NCBI RefSeq assembly: GCF_039614715.1
Contig: NZ_CP154857.1
Span: forward strand, 1,364,001-1,428,000
DNA from: Microbacterium sp. AZCO
Lineage (GTDB): Bacteria > Actinomycetota > Actinomycetes > Actinomycetales > Microbacteriaceae
Direction: 5' to 3'
DNA length: 64,000 bases
The stretch's first letter is position 1. Every line of letters begins with the position of its first letter. The position numbers and the translations under genes were made by a program. This document shows, one piece after another, positions 8,450 through 14,821 of the stretch. The notes under the pieces are model-generated. The model had not been told where the DNA came from, did not search any database, and saw nothing but the letters and a program-made list of their open reading frames with translations.

Positions 8450-8722
8450 ATGACCGCCGACGAGCCACACTGGTTCGCGCCCATCGACGCGTACGTGCTC
8501 GACGAGCCGTGCCCGAGATGCCACGCCCAGCCCGGCGCACTGTGCACCGGACGCCGCCCGCTCGGGCGGTACCACGCCCCACGATGCGACCGAGCCATCG
8601 CACATTACGACCGCGACGTCGTCACCGCGCCATGGCTGGAGGACCGCAGGCCCGGCGTCAGCTACTCCACATTGCTGACTCCGAAGCCCACCATCGACGG
8701 CGTGCGCGCGTCGCCGCTGTGA
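8450..8722 (+). CDS. Small zinc-ribbon protein of phage type
   Basis: A 90-residue protein with CPRC at residues 21-24, Cys32, His42 and Cys46, in the order CxxC-x7-C-x9-H-x3-C. This resembles the small zinc-finger proteins widely carried by actinobacteriophages. The zinc site is seen in the sequence; the role is unknown and could be DNA- or protein-binding. The ATG at 8450 is chosen because GAGAGGA lies 6 nt upstream; the ATG at 8444 directly abuts that site. The frame is open up to 8252, but that part is low-complexity Pro/Thr sequence. Confidence 0.7.
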   Translation: MTADEPHWFAPIDAYVLDEPCPRCHAQPGALCTGRRPLGRYHAPRCDRAIAHYDRDVVTAPWLEDRRPGVSYSTLLTPKPTIDGVRASPL

Positions 8723-8898
8723 GATTCACAGCGACGACGACGTGTCTCGCATCCAAGAACGGCGGAAGTTTCGCGCGCGGTTTTCTGACGACGCCCCGGG
8801 TGCCGGGACACCATGCGCCTTGTCCGTCTTTTCTCTAGTTCGCGCAAAGAAAAGCCCGGTAAGAACGAAGAATCTGAACGACGATGAATAAGACTGGA

Positions 8899-9078
8899 TC
8901 AGCGCCCGAAGCGGTCGAGCGTGTAGCCGTATCGGCAGGGTGCACAGTACGCGCGACGTCGTCGGCCCGTCTTCGGGTAGTTGTACTCGTAGACGCGCGT
9001 GGGCTGACTGCCGCATCGCGGGCATGGCCGTGCTCGGTCGAGCGCGAGCTGCGATTGGTCGGCGGACATGCCACCCAT
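8899..9078 (-). CDS. 59-residue zinc-ribbon protein, reverse strand
   Basis: A small gene opposite in strand to its neighbours. The protein has CPRC at residues 19-22 and CAPC at 45-48, separated by a basic beta-type stretch (TRVYEYNYPKTGRRRRAY), and ends GYTLDRFGR, which is the layout of a compact four-cysteine zinc ribbon. AGGAG lies 4 nt before the ATG; a second ATG at codon 4 is possible. Two CxxC pairs with aromatic and basic residues between them are unlikely to arise by chance in antisense DNA. The function is unknown; regulation of the adjacent genes is one possibility. Confidence 0.65.
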   Translation of the reverse strand: MGGMSADQSQLALDRARPCPRCGSQPTRVYEYNYPKTGRRRRAYCAPCRYGYTLDRFGR

Positions 9079-9101
9079 GATGCTCCTGCGAGAGCCCGCC
9101 C

Positions 9102-9590
9102 GTGAGCGACGAGCGCGCCGACCTCCGCGCGCGCCTGATCGTGGATGGACGCCGGGTCTGGGGCGGCAATTTCATGTCGACGAGCGACCTCATCGCGAAG
9201 CTCGTCGAGCTGCGCCCCGAGCTGTGGGGAACGATCAGCCACGGCCAGCAGCTCACGCCGCAGAAGCTCGAAGGCATCCTGCGCGGCGGGATCTACCCGA
9301 CGTCGGCGCACAGCGTGCGTGCGGGCCGTGGCCCGAAGGGTCGCTGGCTGAGTCAGTGGCAACTGCTCGTCGATACCGTGCCGACGCCCGTGGGCGTCGA
9401 GCTGGAGTCTGAGCATGTCAGCGGCGATGCGGGCGTGGTTGTGCAGTTCGACGCGGGCGCGGTCGAGCGGCTTGCGGCGGGTGAGGCGTGCATGGTCGTG
9501 CCGATCGTGCGCATATCGCAGTGGGATCGTGCGCCCAGACGCGTCTACCTGGTGACGGTGCCGCCCGGCGTCGAGACACTAGGCGCATGA
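9102..9590 (+). CDS. Hypothetical island protein
   Basis: A 162-residue protein from a GTG start, with GAGAG a few bases upstream; an ATG at 9174 is an alternative. The N-terminal part (SDLIAKLVELRPELWGTISH, then LTPQKLEGILRGG) looks like a small helical DNA- or protein-binding domain. The second half is beta-rich (VVVQFDAGAVERLAAGEACMVVPIVRIS). No family is recognised. Its stop overlaps an ATG at 9587 by 4 nt, so it probably forms an operon with the frame-disrupted gene that follows. Confidence 0.6.
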   Translation: MSDERADLRARLIVDGRRVWGGNFMSTSDLIAKLVELRPELWGTISHGQQLTPQKLEGILRGGIYPTSAHSVRAGRGPKGRWLSQWQLLVDTVPTPVGVELESEHVSGDAGVVVQFDAGAVERLAAGEACMVVPIVRISQWDRAPRRVYLVTVPPGVETLGA

Positions 9591-9680
9591 CCACGAAAAC
9601 CACCAGCACCCCCCGCCGTCGCGCCGCCGAAAGACTACCCACGCGCCGACTGGGCGACGCCGGATGATCCCGACTTCTAC

Positions 9681-10061
9681 GTGCCCGACGAGCTGCGCGG
9701 CTACTACGCCGAAGTCACGCCGACGCCCACGGAGGAAGCCGGGTACTGGCGTGCCGGCACGACCGTGCAGGAGACCTTCCCGCACGACGCGGCGGTCGCC
9801 CGCGCCGTCGCGGCGGGCCGCGATGAAAGCACGTTCAGCCGCATCGAGGACTTCCTGCGCGTCCAGCCCGGTGACTTCATCCAGCAGTACGGCCCGGCGT
9901 CGGACACCACGGGCGACCAGCAGCGCTACGTCGTCCGCTCGACATACCGGCTGTCGGGCCGCGATGACTTCGCGGCATGGCTTCACCTGTACCGACTGGA
10001 ATGGGCGCGCAAACGTCACGAGCGCGCCCAGCACTTGGCACCGAAGGAGAACGCGTCATGA
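9681..10061 (+). CDS. Hypothetical island protein, 5' end disrupted or frameshifted
   Basis: As it stands, the frame starts at a GTG at 9681 with no ribosome-binding site. The same frame is open back to 9591 and reads like protein (DYPRADWATPDDPDFY) but has no start. An ATG at 9587, overlapping the previous stop as ATGA, lies in another frame and would join this one if one C were removed from the C6 run at 9609-9614. The full product would be about 157 residues. It is acidic with two helical regions and no recognised family. Its stop overlaps the next ATG by 4 nt. Confidence 0.6.
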   Translation: MPDELRGYYAEVTPTPTEEAGYWRAGTTVQETFPHDAAVARAVAAGRDESTFSRIEDFLRVQPGDFIQQYGPASDTTGDQQRYVVRSTYRLSGRDDFAAWLHLYRLEWARKRHERAQHLAPKENAS

Positions 10062-10387
10062 TCCCGGCCAACCACTTCCCGCCCCCCGCAGAAGAGCCGC
10101 CACTGCCGCGCGGACAGCTGCACTCGATGCGCACGCCCGCCGAATCGCTCGCCGACCGCAACCGCCAGATCCAGGCCCGCCTCGCGAGCTTCGGCACGAA
10201 CCCGCAGACGTCGTCGTCATCGTCGCACAGCCCGCGCCGCGTCGGCGACCCGGCCAGCGCCGCACTCACGGTCGACACCGCGTCGACACTGGACGACGAC
10301 GGCGGCGTGCTGATCGATGTCGACGGACGCCCCATGCTCATCGACTCGGGCACCGGCGCGGCACTGCACTACATGCTCAACGGCTGA
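10058..10387 (+). CDS. Hypothetical protein upstream of the prohead-protease-like gene
   Basis: A 109-residue protein with a well-placed GAAGGAG 8 nt before its ATG, which overlaps the preceding stop (ATGA). It has a Pro-rich N-terminus (PPPAEEPPLPRG), a helical stretch ending in NRQIQARLASFGTN, a Ser-rich linker (TSSSSSHS), and a short beta segment (VLIDVDGRPMLIDSGTG). No family is recognised. Its position directly before a phage morphogenesis-type gene suggests a virion-related role, which is speculative. Confidence 0.6.
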   Translation: MIPANHFPPPAEEPPLPRGQLHSMRTPAESLADRNRQIQARLASFGTNPQTSSSSSHSPRRVGDPASAALTVDTASTLDDDGGVLIDVDGRPMLIDSGTGAALHYMLNG

Positions 10388-10392
10388 CGACA

Positions 10393-10971
10393 ATGCCCGA
10401 GCTGCTGGTCACCCGGTCGCTGGACGCGACATCACTTCACCCCATCGGTGACGGGTGGACACTGCACGGCCTCGCGGTGCCCTACGACCGCGACCAGTTG
10501 GTGACCGACGACGGCCAGACGTACTACGTCGAGCGGTTCGCCCCGCACGCGTTCGCACGCGACAGCGTCAAGGGCGGCAGATGGGTCAATCTGTACGTCG
10601 GGCACCGCGGCGACGACGGCGAGCGCTACCTGGGCCGATGCGTCGGCATGCGCGACGCGCACGACGGCCTCTACATCGACTTCCGAATCAACCGCGCACA
10701 CCCGCAAGCCGAAGACGCCCGCTCAGGCGAGCTGAGCGGCTGGTCCGTCTCCGCGAAAGTCTGGCGCACCCGCATCGACCACATCGACGGCAAAGAGCGC
10801 CGCACGCGAGAGCGCGCCGGGCTCAACCACGTCGCCGCGACCGCCGTGCCGCAGTACCCGGGCGCGGGCGTGCTCGTCGCCCGCGGCGCACGCTTCGAGC
10901 TGAACGCCCGCCACCGCATCGACGCACTCCGCCACGACGTCGCCCGCACACTCCAGGACGTCAGACGCTGA
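10393..10971 (+). CDS. HK97-family prohead-protease-like protein
   Basis: A 192-residue protein resembling the S78/HK97 prohead maturation protease, which cleaves scaffold and capsid N-termini during phage head assembly. The family hallmarks are visible: a GLAVPYDRDQ opening strand, ERFAPHAF, VGHRGDDGERYLGR with the likely catalytic His71, the serine-bearing ELSGWSVSAKVW (Ser115-Ser120), and a closing ATAVPQYPGAGVLVAR segment. Normally this gene sits between portal and major capsid genes; neither is present here. It may act on a helper phage's capsid or be a remnant. A hairpin terminator follows. Confidence 0.8.
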   Translation: MPELLVTRSLDATSLHPIGDGWTLHGLAVPYDRDQLVTDDGQTYYVERFAPHAFARDSVKGGRWVNLYVGHRGDDGERYLGRCVGMRDAHDGLYIDFRINRAHPQAEDARSGELSGWSVSAKVWRTRIDHIDGKERRTRERAGLNHVAATAVPQYPGAGVLVARGARFELNARHRIDALRHDVARTLQDVRR

Positions 10972-11008
10972 GCCCGTCTCGACATGCGCCCGCCGTGCCG
11001 CCCGGAAG

Positions 11009-11034
11009 CCTGGCCCCGAGGAGCCGGGGCCAGG
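11009..11034 (+). terminator. Terminator after the prohead-protease-like gene
   Basis: A 10-bp stem, CCTGGCCCCG / CGGGGCCAGG, with a 6-nt loop begins 38 bp after the stop codon. There is no T-tract. It probably ends the rightward transcript of the island. Confidence 0.7.
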
Positions 11035-11041
11035 TCGCCGG

Positions 11042-11182
11042 TTATGCACGTGACATCATCACGATGATGTCGAGGATGACCGCCAGGATGACCGCGACAT
11101 CCACGCGGACCACAACCCGGACGATGCAGCGGATGCCGCGTGTCGGTCGCTTCCTGCCCTTGCTCTTACCTTTTAGACTCAT
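11042..11182 (-). CDS. Candidate 46-residue membrane peptide
   Basis: A minus-strand frame from ATG to TAA encodes a peptide with a very basic start (MSLKGKSKGRKRPTRG) followed by about 27 mostly hydrophobic residues (VDVAVILAVILDIIVMM), the profile of a one-pass membrane peptide with the basic end in the cytoplasm. No clear ribosome-binding site is seen. The frame contains a 20-bp palindrome (11052-11071), so it could instead be a structured regulatory stretch. The gap 10972-11436 otherwise holds only this and two hairpins. Confidence 0.35.
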   Translation of the reverse strand: MSLKGKSKGRKRPTRGIRCIVRVVVRVDVAVILAVILDIIVMMSRA

Positions 11183-11227
11183 AGCAATCGCGCACTCTCT
11201 GTTTAGTCACTGCGAGGCGAAGATTCC

Positions 11228-11256
11228 GACCCGTCCTGTTACTAGCAGGGCGGGTC
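11228..11256. terminator. Hairpin in the island's intergenic region
   Basis: GACCCGTCCTG pairs with CAGGGCGGGTC (one G-T pair) around the 7-nt loop TTACTAG. The rightward side continues ACTTCGTTGTTC, modestly T-rich. It could end leftward or rightward transcripts between the sORF and the gene at 11437. Confidence 0.45.
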
Positions 11257-11436
11257 ACTTCGTTGTTCAATCGTGCGCCGCTGTCATGTCGCATGCGACT
11301 AGACACGCTGGCCCAGGATTACGACCGTGTGACTTTCCGGTGGAACACATCGCTTGTCACGCCGTCCTGAGTGGTCGCGCCCACGGCGGTACGCTGGTCG
11401 CCTCGGTGGCCGGGCTGAGCCGCGAGAGGACATGCC

Positions 11437-11679
11437 ATGCCGCGCCGCCCAACCCGAGACATCGACGCGCGCGCGTTCGACTTCCTCGACCGCAACGTCA
11501 ACGAGCACGCCGAACTGACCTACCTACGTGCGGGCTCTGACCCCGACTGGGAGCGCCCACACCGCAACGGCGTCGACATCACCGACAAGCCTGAGCTGCA
11601 AACCCCCTACCAGCGAGCGCGCCGTCGATCATTCGAAGCGAGAGTGGACGACTACCGCCGCCGCGGACTCATCGCTTAG
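11437..11679 (+). CDS. Small hypothetical island protein
   Basis: An 80-residue, highly charged protein starting MPRRPTRDIDARAFDF, ending VDDYRRRGLIA, with no hydrophobic segment and no recognised domain. GAGAGGA lies 6 nt before the ATG, giving one of the better initiation sites in the island. It is alone on this strand after the terminator region, next to the convergent cargo gene. The function is unknown. Confidence 0.6.
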   Translation: MPRRPTRDIDARAFDFLDRNVNEHAELTYLRAGSDPDWERPHRNGVDITDKPELQTPYQRARRRSFEARVDDYRRRGLIA

Positions 11680-11719
11680 CCGACGCTCGCCACTCATGGC
11701 TTCTGGCGCGGATCCCTTG

Positions 11720-12370
11720 TCACGTCTGTCGTGGGTCGGACTGAAGGTGTAGCCCGCGCAGGACGTCGAACGCGTCAGCGATCTTCTCCTTGCAACCATT
11801 GCGAGAGTAATCGGATGCGGTCGCCCAGTACGCCTCGATGAGGTTCATCAGGCTGCTCCGCAGAACGATGTCGGAGACTGCTTGAATGTCGCTCGTCCGA
11901 TAGCCGACGGCGGCCATGTTCTCAAGGTCATACTGGGTGTCCCGCAATTCGCGCGACAGCTCCTGCATCCGTTGACGGCGGGTGAGTGGCGGGTACAGGG
12001 TTTCGTCGAGGTCGGCAGTGCTGAGCTTCAGCTCAGGCAATGTTCGAATGTCCCCAGCCTTTGTCAGTAGGTCGCCACGGACGTCTTCTGCCAAGACAAC
12101 ACCGGCGAGCTGAATGAACAGTCGTTGCTGAGCGATGAGGCGGTGGTCAATCATCGCGTGGACCGGCGCCATCCGTTTGCGCGACTCTGCTTCACGTCTC
12201 GCGGTATCGCGGAGCGCTACCGCGTCCACAAGCCCGGCTGTCAGGAACGATAACGCCACGCCAATCCACACCTGGAGCCATGTCGGGTCAGACCGGTACG
12301 CGTACGTCAGCCACCCGGCAACGACCGCCACGACGATGAACACGGTCGGAAGCAGCCAGCGGAGACGCAC
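11720..12370 (-). CDS. Two-TM membrane protein with cytoplasmic helical domain (cargo)
   Basis: A 216-residue protein from a GTG start. Two membrane helices are visible at about residues 5-24 (WLLPTVFIVVAVVAGWLTYA) and 31-52 (WLQVWIGVALSFLTAGLVDAVA), followed by about 160 charged, helical residues. No family is recognised. It stands alone, convergent to the rest of the island and next to attR, and its base composition is clearly less GC-rich than its neighbours. In phage satellites that location often holds accessory genes, including antiphage factors; the two-TM plus cytoplasmic-domain layout would fit such an effector, but nothing here proves it. Confidence 0.75.
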   Translation of the reverse strand: MRLRWLLPTVFIVVAVVAGWLTYAYRSDPTWLQVWIGVALSFLTAGLVDAVALRDTARREAESRKRMAPVHAMIDHRLIAQQRLFIQLAGVVLAEDVRGDLLTKAGDIRTLPELKLSTADLDETLYPPLTRRQRMQELSRELRDTQYDLENMAAVGYRTSDIQAVSDIVLRSSLMNLIEAYWATASDYSRNGCKEKIADAFDVLRGLHLQSDPRQT

Positions 12371-12435
12371 GCCGCCGACGCTACAGGCAGTGACGCGGTC
12401 GGTCGCGTGTCACACTCCGTCCCGACTGCCGGTCG

Positions 12436-12499
12436 ATGCGCACTCATGCGCACTCATGAGGGACCAAATGGGACCATTTGGGGCCATTTGGGGCCACCT
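12436..12499 (+). repeat. Right arm-type repeats (23-bp copy plus four 10-bp units)
   Basis: 12436-12458 is identical to 3171-3193 (ATGCGCACTC twice plus ATG). It is followed at 12460-12499 by four in-phase 10-mers: GGGACCAAAT, GGGACCATTT, GGGGCCATTT and GGGGCCACCT. The periodicity of one helical turn next to attR suggests integrase/Xis binding sites. The stretch 12500-12577 up to attR holds only a small CCGCG/CGCGG hairpin at 12537-12552. Confidence 0.65.
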
Positions 12500-12577
12500 C
12501 AGTGCTACGCTAAAAACGCCGATGAAAGGCATAAACCCGCGGAATTTCGCGGATCGTGGAACCGCCTCTGAGCGTGG

Positions 12578-12619
12578 CTTCCAAACTGATGGTGCGGGTT
12601 CGATTCCCGTCATCCCCTC
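12578..12619 (+). repeat. attR, 42-bp direct repeat (right copy)
   Basis: An exact copy of 3053-3094: the 3' half of tRNA-Gly from the anticodon loop onward, without the 5' half, so it is not a functional tRNA. It is probably the original chromosomal 3' end displaced by integration. Confidence 0.93.
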
Positions 12620-12621
12620 CG

Positions 12622-12660
12622 ATGCCCAGACGTGCCGACGAAGTCGGTGCGGCTGGGCAT
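12622..12660 (+). terminator. Probable native tRNA-Gly terminator, displaced by the island
   Basis: ATGCCCAG pairs with CTGGGCAT, with a smaller CGAC/GTCG stem inside. It begins 2 bp after attR, exactly where a terminator for tRNA-Gly would lie before integration. Confidence 0.45.
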
Positions 12661-12699
12661 TCGTGTGGATGCGTGGGAACCCCTTTCGCGGCCCGGCGG

Positions 12700-12990
12700 T
12701 CAGTTCAGGTCGGTCTTGAACATCGCGCGCAGCTCGTCGGTCACCGTCCGCCCGCCTGTCGCATAGTGCACGTGCAGCTTCTGCGCGAGCACGAGCACGA
12801 GCGTGGCCAGGGTGAGCGCGAGCGGGATGAGGATCGCGAGGGAGACGCCCCAGCTCTTGCTCAGCGCATCACCCCACATCAGGGCGGCGAAGACGAACAC
12901 GACGGCTGTGACGAAGGCGGCGACGCTCACTGCGATCATCGCAACGGCCTGGCCGATGCGACGGGCCGGCTTTCGGGATTGACGGGGCAT
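12700..12990 (-). CDS. Small two-TM membrane protein
   Basis: A 96-residue protein starting MPRQSRKPARRIGQ, with membrane helices at about 15-40 (AVAMIAVSVAAFVTAVVFVFAALMW) and 48-70 (VSLAILIPLALTLATLVLVLAQ). The tail HYATGGRTVTDELRAMFKTDLN is probably cytoplasmic. The start at 12990 is preceded by AAGGGGG. It is the first host gene right of the island. No specific family is recognised; such proteins are common in Microbacteriaceae with no known function. Confidence 0.7.
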   Translation of the reverse strand: MPRQSRKPARRIGQAVAMIAVSVAAFVTAVVFVFAALMWGDALSKSWGVSLAILIPLALTLATLVLVLAQKLHVHYATGGRTVTDELRAMFKTDLN

Positions 12991-13074
12991 CCGGGGCCCC
13001 CTTCCTGCGAGGGCGTGGGCGAGCAACGCTAATCCCGCCCGGGTCGCCCGCGTCAGGGCTTGCGGAATCGGCGC

Positions 13075-13446
13075 CTATGCGCTTCCCGAGGCATCCAGCA
13101 CGGCGACGAACGACTCAGGCAGCACCACATTGGCCGGCGCTCCCCGGAAGAATCCGGCCACCTGCTCGGGCCGGTACCCCGCGATGCCGCAGCCGACCTC
13201 GGTCACGAGGAACCGCAGGTCGGGGTGGGATGCGGCGAACGCGAGGAAGCGCGCCGCCTGCTCCTCGAAGACGCGGAGCCCCGACATCGTGTCGATGCCG
13301 TAGGACTGACCCTGCAATCCCTCGGACTGGCCCCACACCGCGCCGAAGCGGTCGTAGGCGAAGCGCGCCGCTCCGCCGCCGTGCGCGCCGGAGGCGTTCG
13401 ACCCGAAGACGAAGACCTCGCCCGGCCGCAGGGAATCGATGCGCAT
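13075..13446 (-). CDS. A1S_2505-type small protein (phage-related family)
   Basis: A 123-residue protein. The opening GEVFVFGSNASGAHGGGAARFA is the signature of a family (A1S_2505 type) in phages and bacteria that resembles a reduced macro/Rossmann-like fold; its activity is unknown. VTEVGCGIAGY, at about residues 85-95, is the second conserved patch. The gene ends near 13075 and starts 1 bp beyond the stop of the carbonic-anhydrase-like gene on the same strand, so the two are cotranscribed. Confidence 0.7.
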   Translation of the reverse strand: MRIDSLRPGEVFVFGSNASGAHGGGAARFAYDRFGAVWGQSEGLQGQSYGIDTMSGLRVFEEQAARFLAFAASHPDLRFLVTEVGCGIAGYRPEQVAGFFRGAPANVVLPESFVAVLDASGSA

Positions 13447-13447
13447 G

Positions 13448-13990
13448 TCAGGCCCCCAGCGGTGTGGCGCCCTCGTGCGTCGAGAGGTGCGCGCGGTAGG
13501 TCTGAGCATTGCGCAGGATGCCGGCCCTCTCCTCGTCGGTGAGCTCGCGGCGCACTTTGGCGGGCACGCCCGCGACGAGCGAGCCGGGCGGGATCACGGC
13601 CCCCTCGAGGACCACGGCCCCGCCGGCGACGAGGCATCCCTCTCCGATGACCGCCCCCGAGAGCACGACGCTTCCCATGCCGATCAGGGAGCCGTCGCCG
13701 ATCGTGCACCCGTGGACCACGGCGTTGTGGCCGACCGACACGTCACGTCCGATGACGGTCGGGTGACCGGCATCCACGTGCACCGAGACGTTGTCCTGCA
13801 GGTTGCTGCCGGCGCCGACCGTGATCGAGTCGCTGTCGCCCCGGAGGACCGCGTTGTACCAGAGGCTCGAGCCTTCTTCGAGCGTGACCGCGCCGACGAC
13901 GCGCGCACCCGCCGCGATGAAGGCCGACGGATCGACGGCGGGCGACTTGCCCGGCAGAGCGAGGACGGAAGCACCTTCGGCGATGGTCAT
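13448..13990 (-). CDS. Gamma-carbonic-anhydrase-like hexapeptide-repeat protein
   Basis: A 180-residue left-handed beta-helix protein of the gamma carbonic anhydrase/PaaY/YrdA group. Hexapeptide repeats run from about residue 25 to 145 (VVGAVTLEEG, SLIGMGSVVLSGAVIG). The metal-binding histidines appear in VHVDAG, VGHNAVVHG and nearby, and the trimer-forming Arg is in LRGD. Most members bind zinc or iron and bind CO2/bicarbonate or acyl-carnitine-like ligands; hydratase activity is not certain. Starts at ATG 13990; the gene 1 bp downstream shares its operon. Confidence 0.88.
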   Translation of the reverse strand: MTIAEGASVLALPGKSPAVDPSAFIAAGARVVGAVTLEEGSSLWYNAVLRGDSDSITVGAGSNLQDNVSVHVDAGHPTVIGRDVSVGHNAVVHGCTIGDGSLIGMGSVVLSGAVIGEGCLVAGGAVVLEGAVIPPGSLVAGVPAKVRRELTDEERAGILRNAQTYRAHLSTHEGATPLGA

Positions 13991-14112
13991 GACCCGAGAT
14001 TACGGGAGCCGTCGGACACGAGGTGAGCCCAGCCTTCGCTTGCTTGCGGAATGAATGGCGCTGAGTAGCGTTGGTGCCGACGACAGGAAACGTCACAACG
14101 GAGGCGAGCGAT

Positions 14113-14598
14113 ATGACGAACACTCAGACCACCCCGGCCACCGCCGCAGACCCCTCGGTCGCAGCGGGCACCGCCCAGTTCCTCACGCCGGTCGCGCTCG
14201 GGCTGCAGGCCCTCGCCGTCAACGGCAAGCAGGCGCACTGGAACGTCCGTGGCGCGAACTTCATCGCGATCCATGAGCTCCTCGACACGATCGTCACGCA
14301 CGCTCAGGACGGCGCCGACGCGGCCGCCGAGCGCATCGTGGCCCTCGGTCTCCCGATCGACGCCCGCCTCGGCACGATCGCCGAGAAGACCAAGGCGACT
14401 GCCGTCCCCGCCGGCTTCACGCAGTGGCAGGACGAGATCCGCGCCGTGATCAGCGACATGGACGTCGTCATCGCCGACGTGCAGGCGGCGATCGACGGCC
14501 TCGACGAGGTCGACCTCGCGAGCCAGGACATCGCCCTGGCCATCAAGGAGAGCCTCGAGAAGGACCGCTGGTTCCTCTTCGCCCACCTTGCGGAGTGA
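14113..14598 (+). CDS. dps: Dps-family ferritin-like DNA-protection protein
   Basis: A 161-residue Dps dodecamer protein that stores iron and protects DNA from oxidants. The ferroxidase half-site is visible as QAHWNVRG (His/Trp) with the partner acidic residues in HELLDTIVTHAQDGAD, where Dps centres form between subunits. The C-terminal helix ends ESLEKDRWFLFAHLAE. The start at ATG 14113 has GGAGG 8 nt upstream; the frame is open 14 codons earlier without a site. It is monocistronic and the gene end is part of a local repeat. Confidence 0.95.
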   Translation: MTNTQTTPATAADPSVAAGTAQFLTPVALGLQALAVNGKQAHWNVRGANFIAIHELLDTIVTHAQDGADAAAERIVALGLPIDARLGTIAEKTKATAVPAGFTQWQDEIRAVISDMDVVIADVQAAIDGLDEVDLASQDIALAIKESLEKDRWFLFAHLAE

Positions 14599-14760
14599 CG
14601 TTCGCTCCTACGTGGGTAGAGCCGGCTCCTGACTAGGCCGTCCGCGGCCGTATCGAAGGGCGCCCACCTTGCGGAGTGAGATTCGCGCCGGGGCCCGTCG
14701 CGCCGGTCGCTGAGTAAGCCGCCGCCTCGACGGGTGCCCACCTCGCGAATCGAGGATCAG
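14581..14760 (+). repeat. Imperfect tandem repeat after dps
   Basis: GCCCACCTTGCGGAGTGA, the last codons of dps, recurs exactly at 14662-14679 and in degraded form (GCCCACCTCGCGAATCGA) from about 14736. The spacings are 81 and about 74 bp. The sequence between copies also shares pieces (CTGACTAGGCC, CTGAGTAAGCC). No gene is seen between dps and the terminator. Confidence 0.6.
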
Positions 14761-14764
14761 GATG

Positions 14765-14796
14765 CTGAAGGCCCGGAGTCCGCTCCGGGCCTTCAG
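14765..14796. terminator. Bidirectional terminator between dps and the response-regulator remnant
   Basis: A perfect 14-bp stem, CTGAAGGCCCGGAG / CTCCGGGCCTTCAG, with a 4-nt TCCG loop, located between convergent genes. It has short T-runs on both sides. Confidence 0.88.
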
Positions 14797-14821
14797 CGTT
14801 GCCGCCGAGGGGGACCGAGGG

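Larger units (their letters stand above)
3053..12619 (+). mobile_element. tRNA-Gly-integrated satellite-like genomic island
   Basis: The island is bounded by 42-bp direct repeats and encodes an integrase next to the left repeat, an Xis-like protein, a replication cassette, an HK97 prohead-protease-like protein and small orphan genes. A lower-GC cargo gene lies at the far end on the opposite strand. The order int, xis, primase, helicase-like, morphogenesis-like gene, cargo matches phage-inducible chromosomal islands. No terminase, portal, capsid, tail or lysis gene is present, and no relaxase or FtsK/SpoIIIE translocase. A remnant prophage is the alternative. Confidence 0.85.

Noticed and set aside
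3053..12619. Integrative conjugative element (AICE) interpretation
   Set aside because: No FtsK/SpoIIIE-type translocase, relaxase or Spd-type transfer gene was recognised in any frame of the island.
12578..12619. Second tRNA-Gly gene
   Set aside because: Only the 3' half is present; there is no acceptor 5' strand or D-arm.
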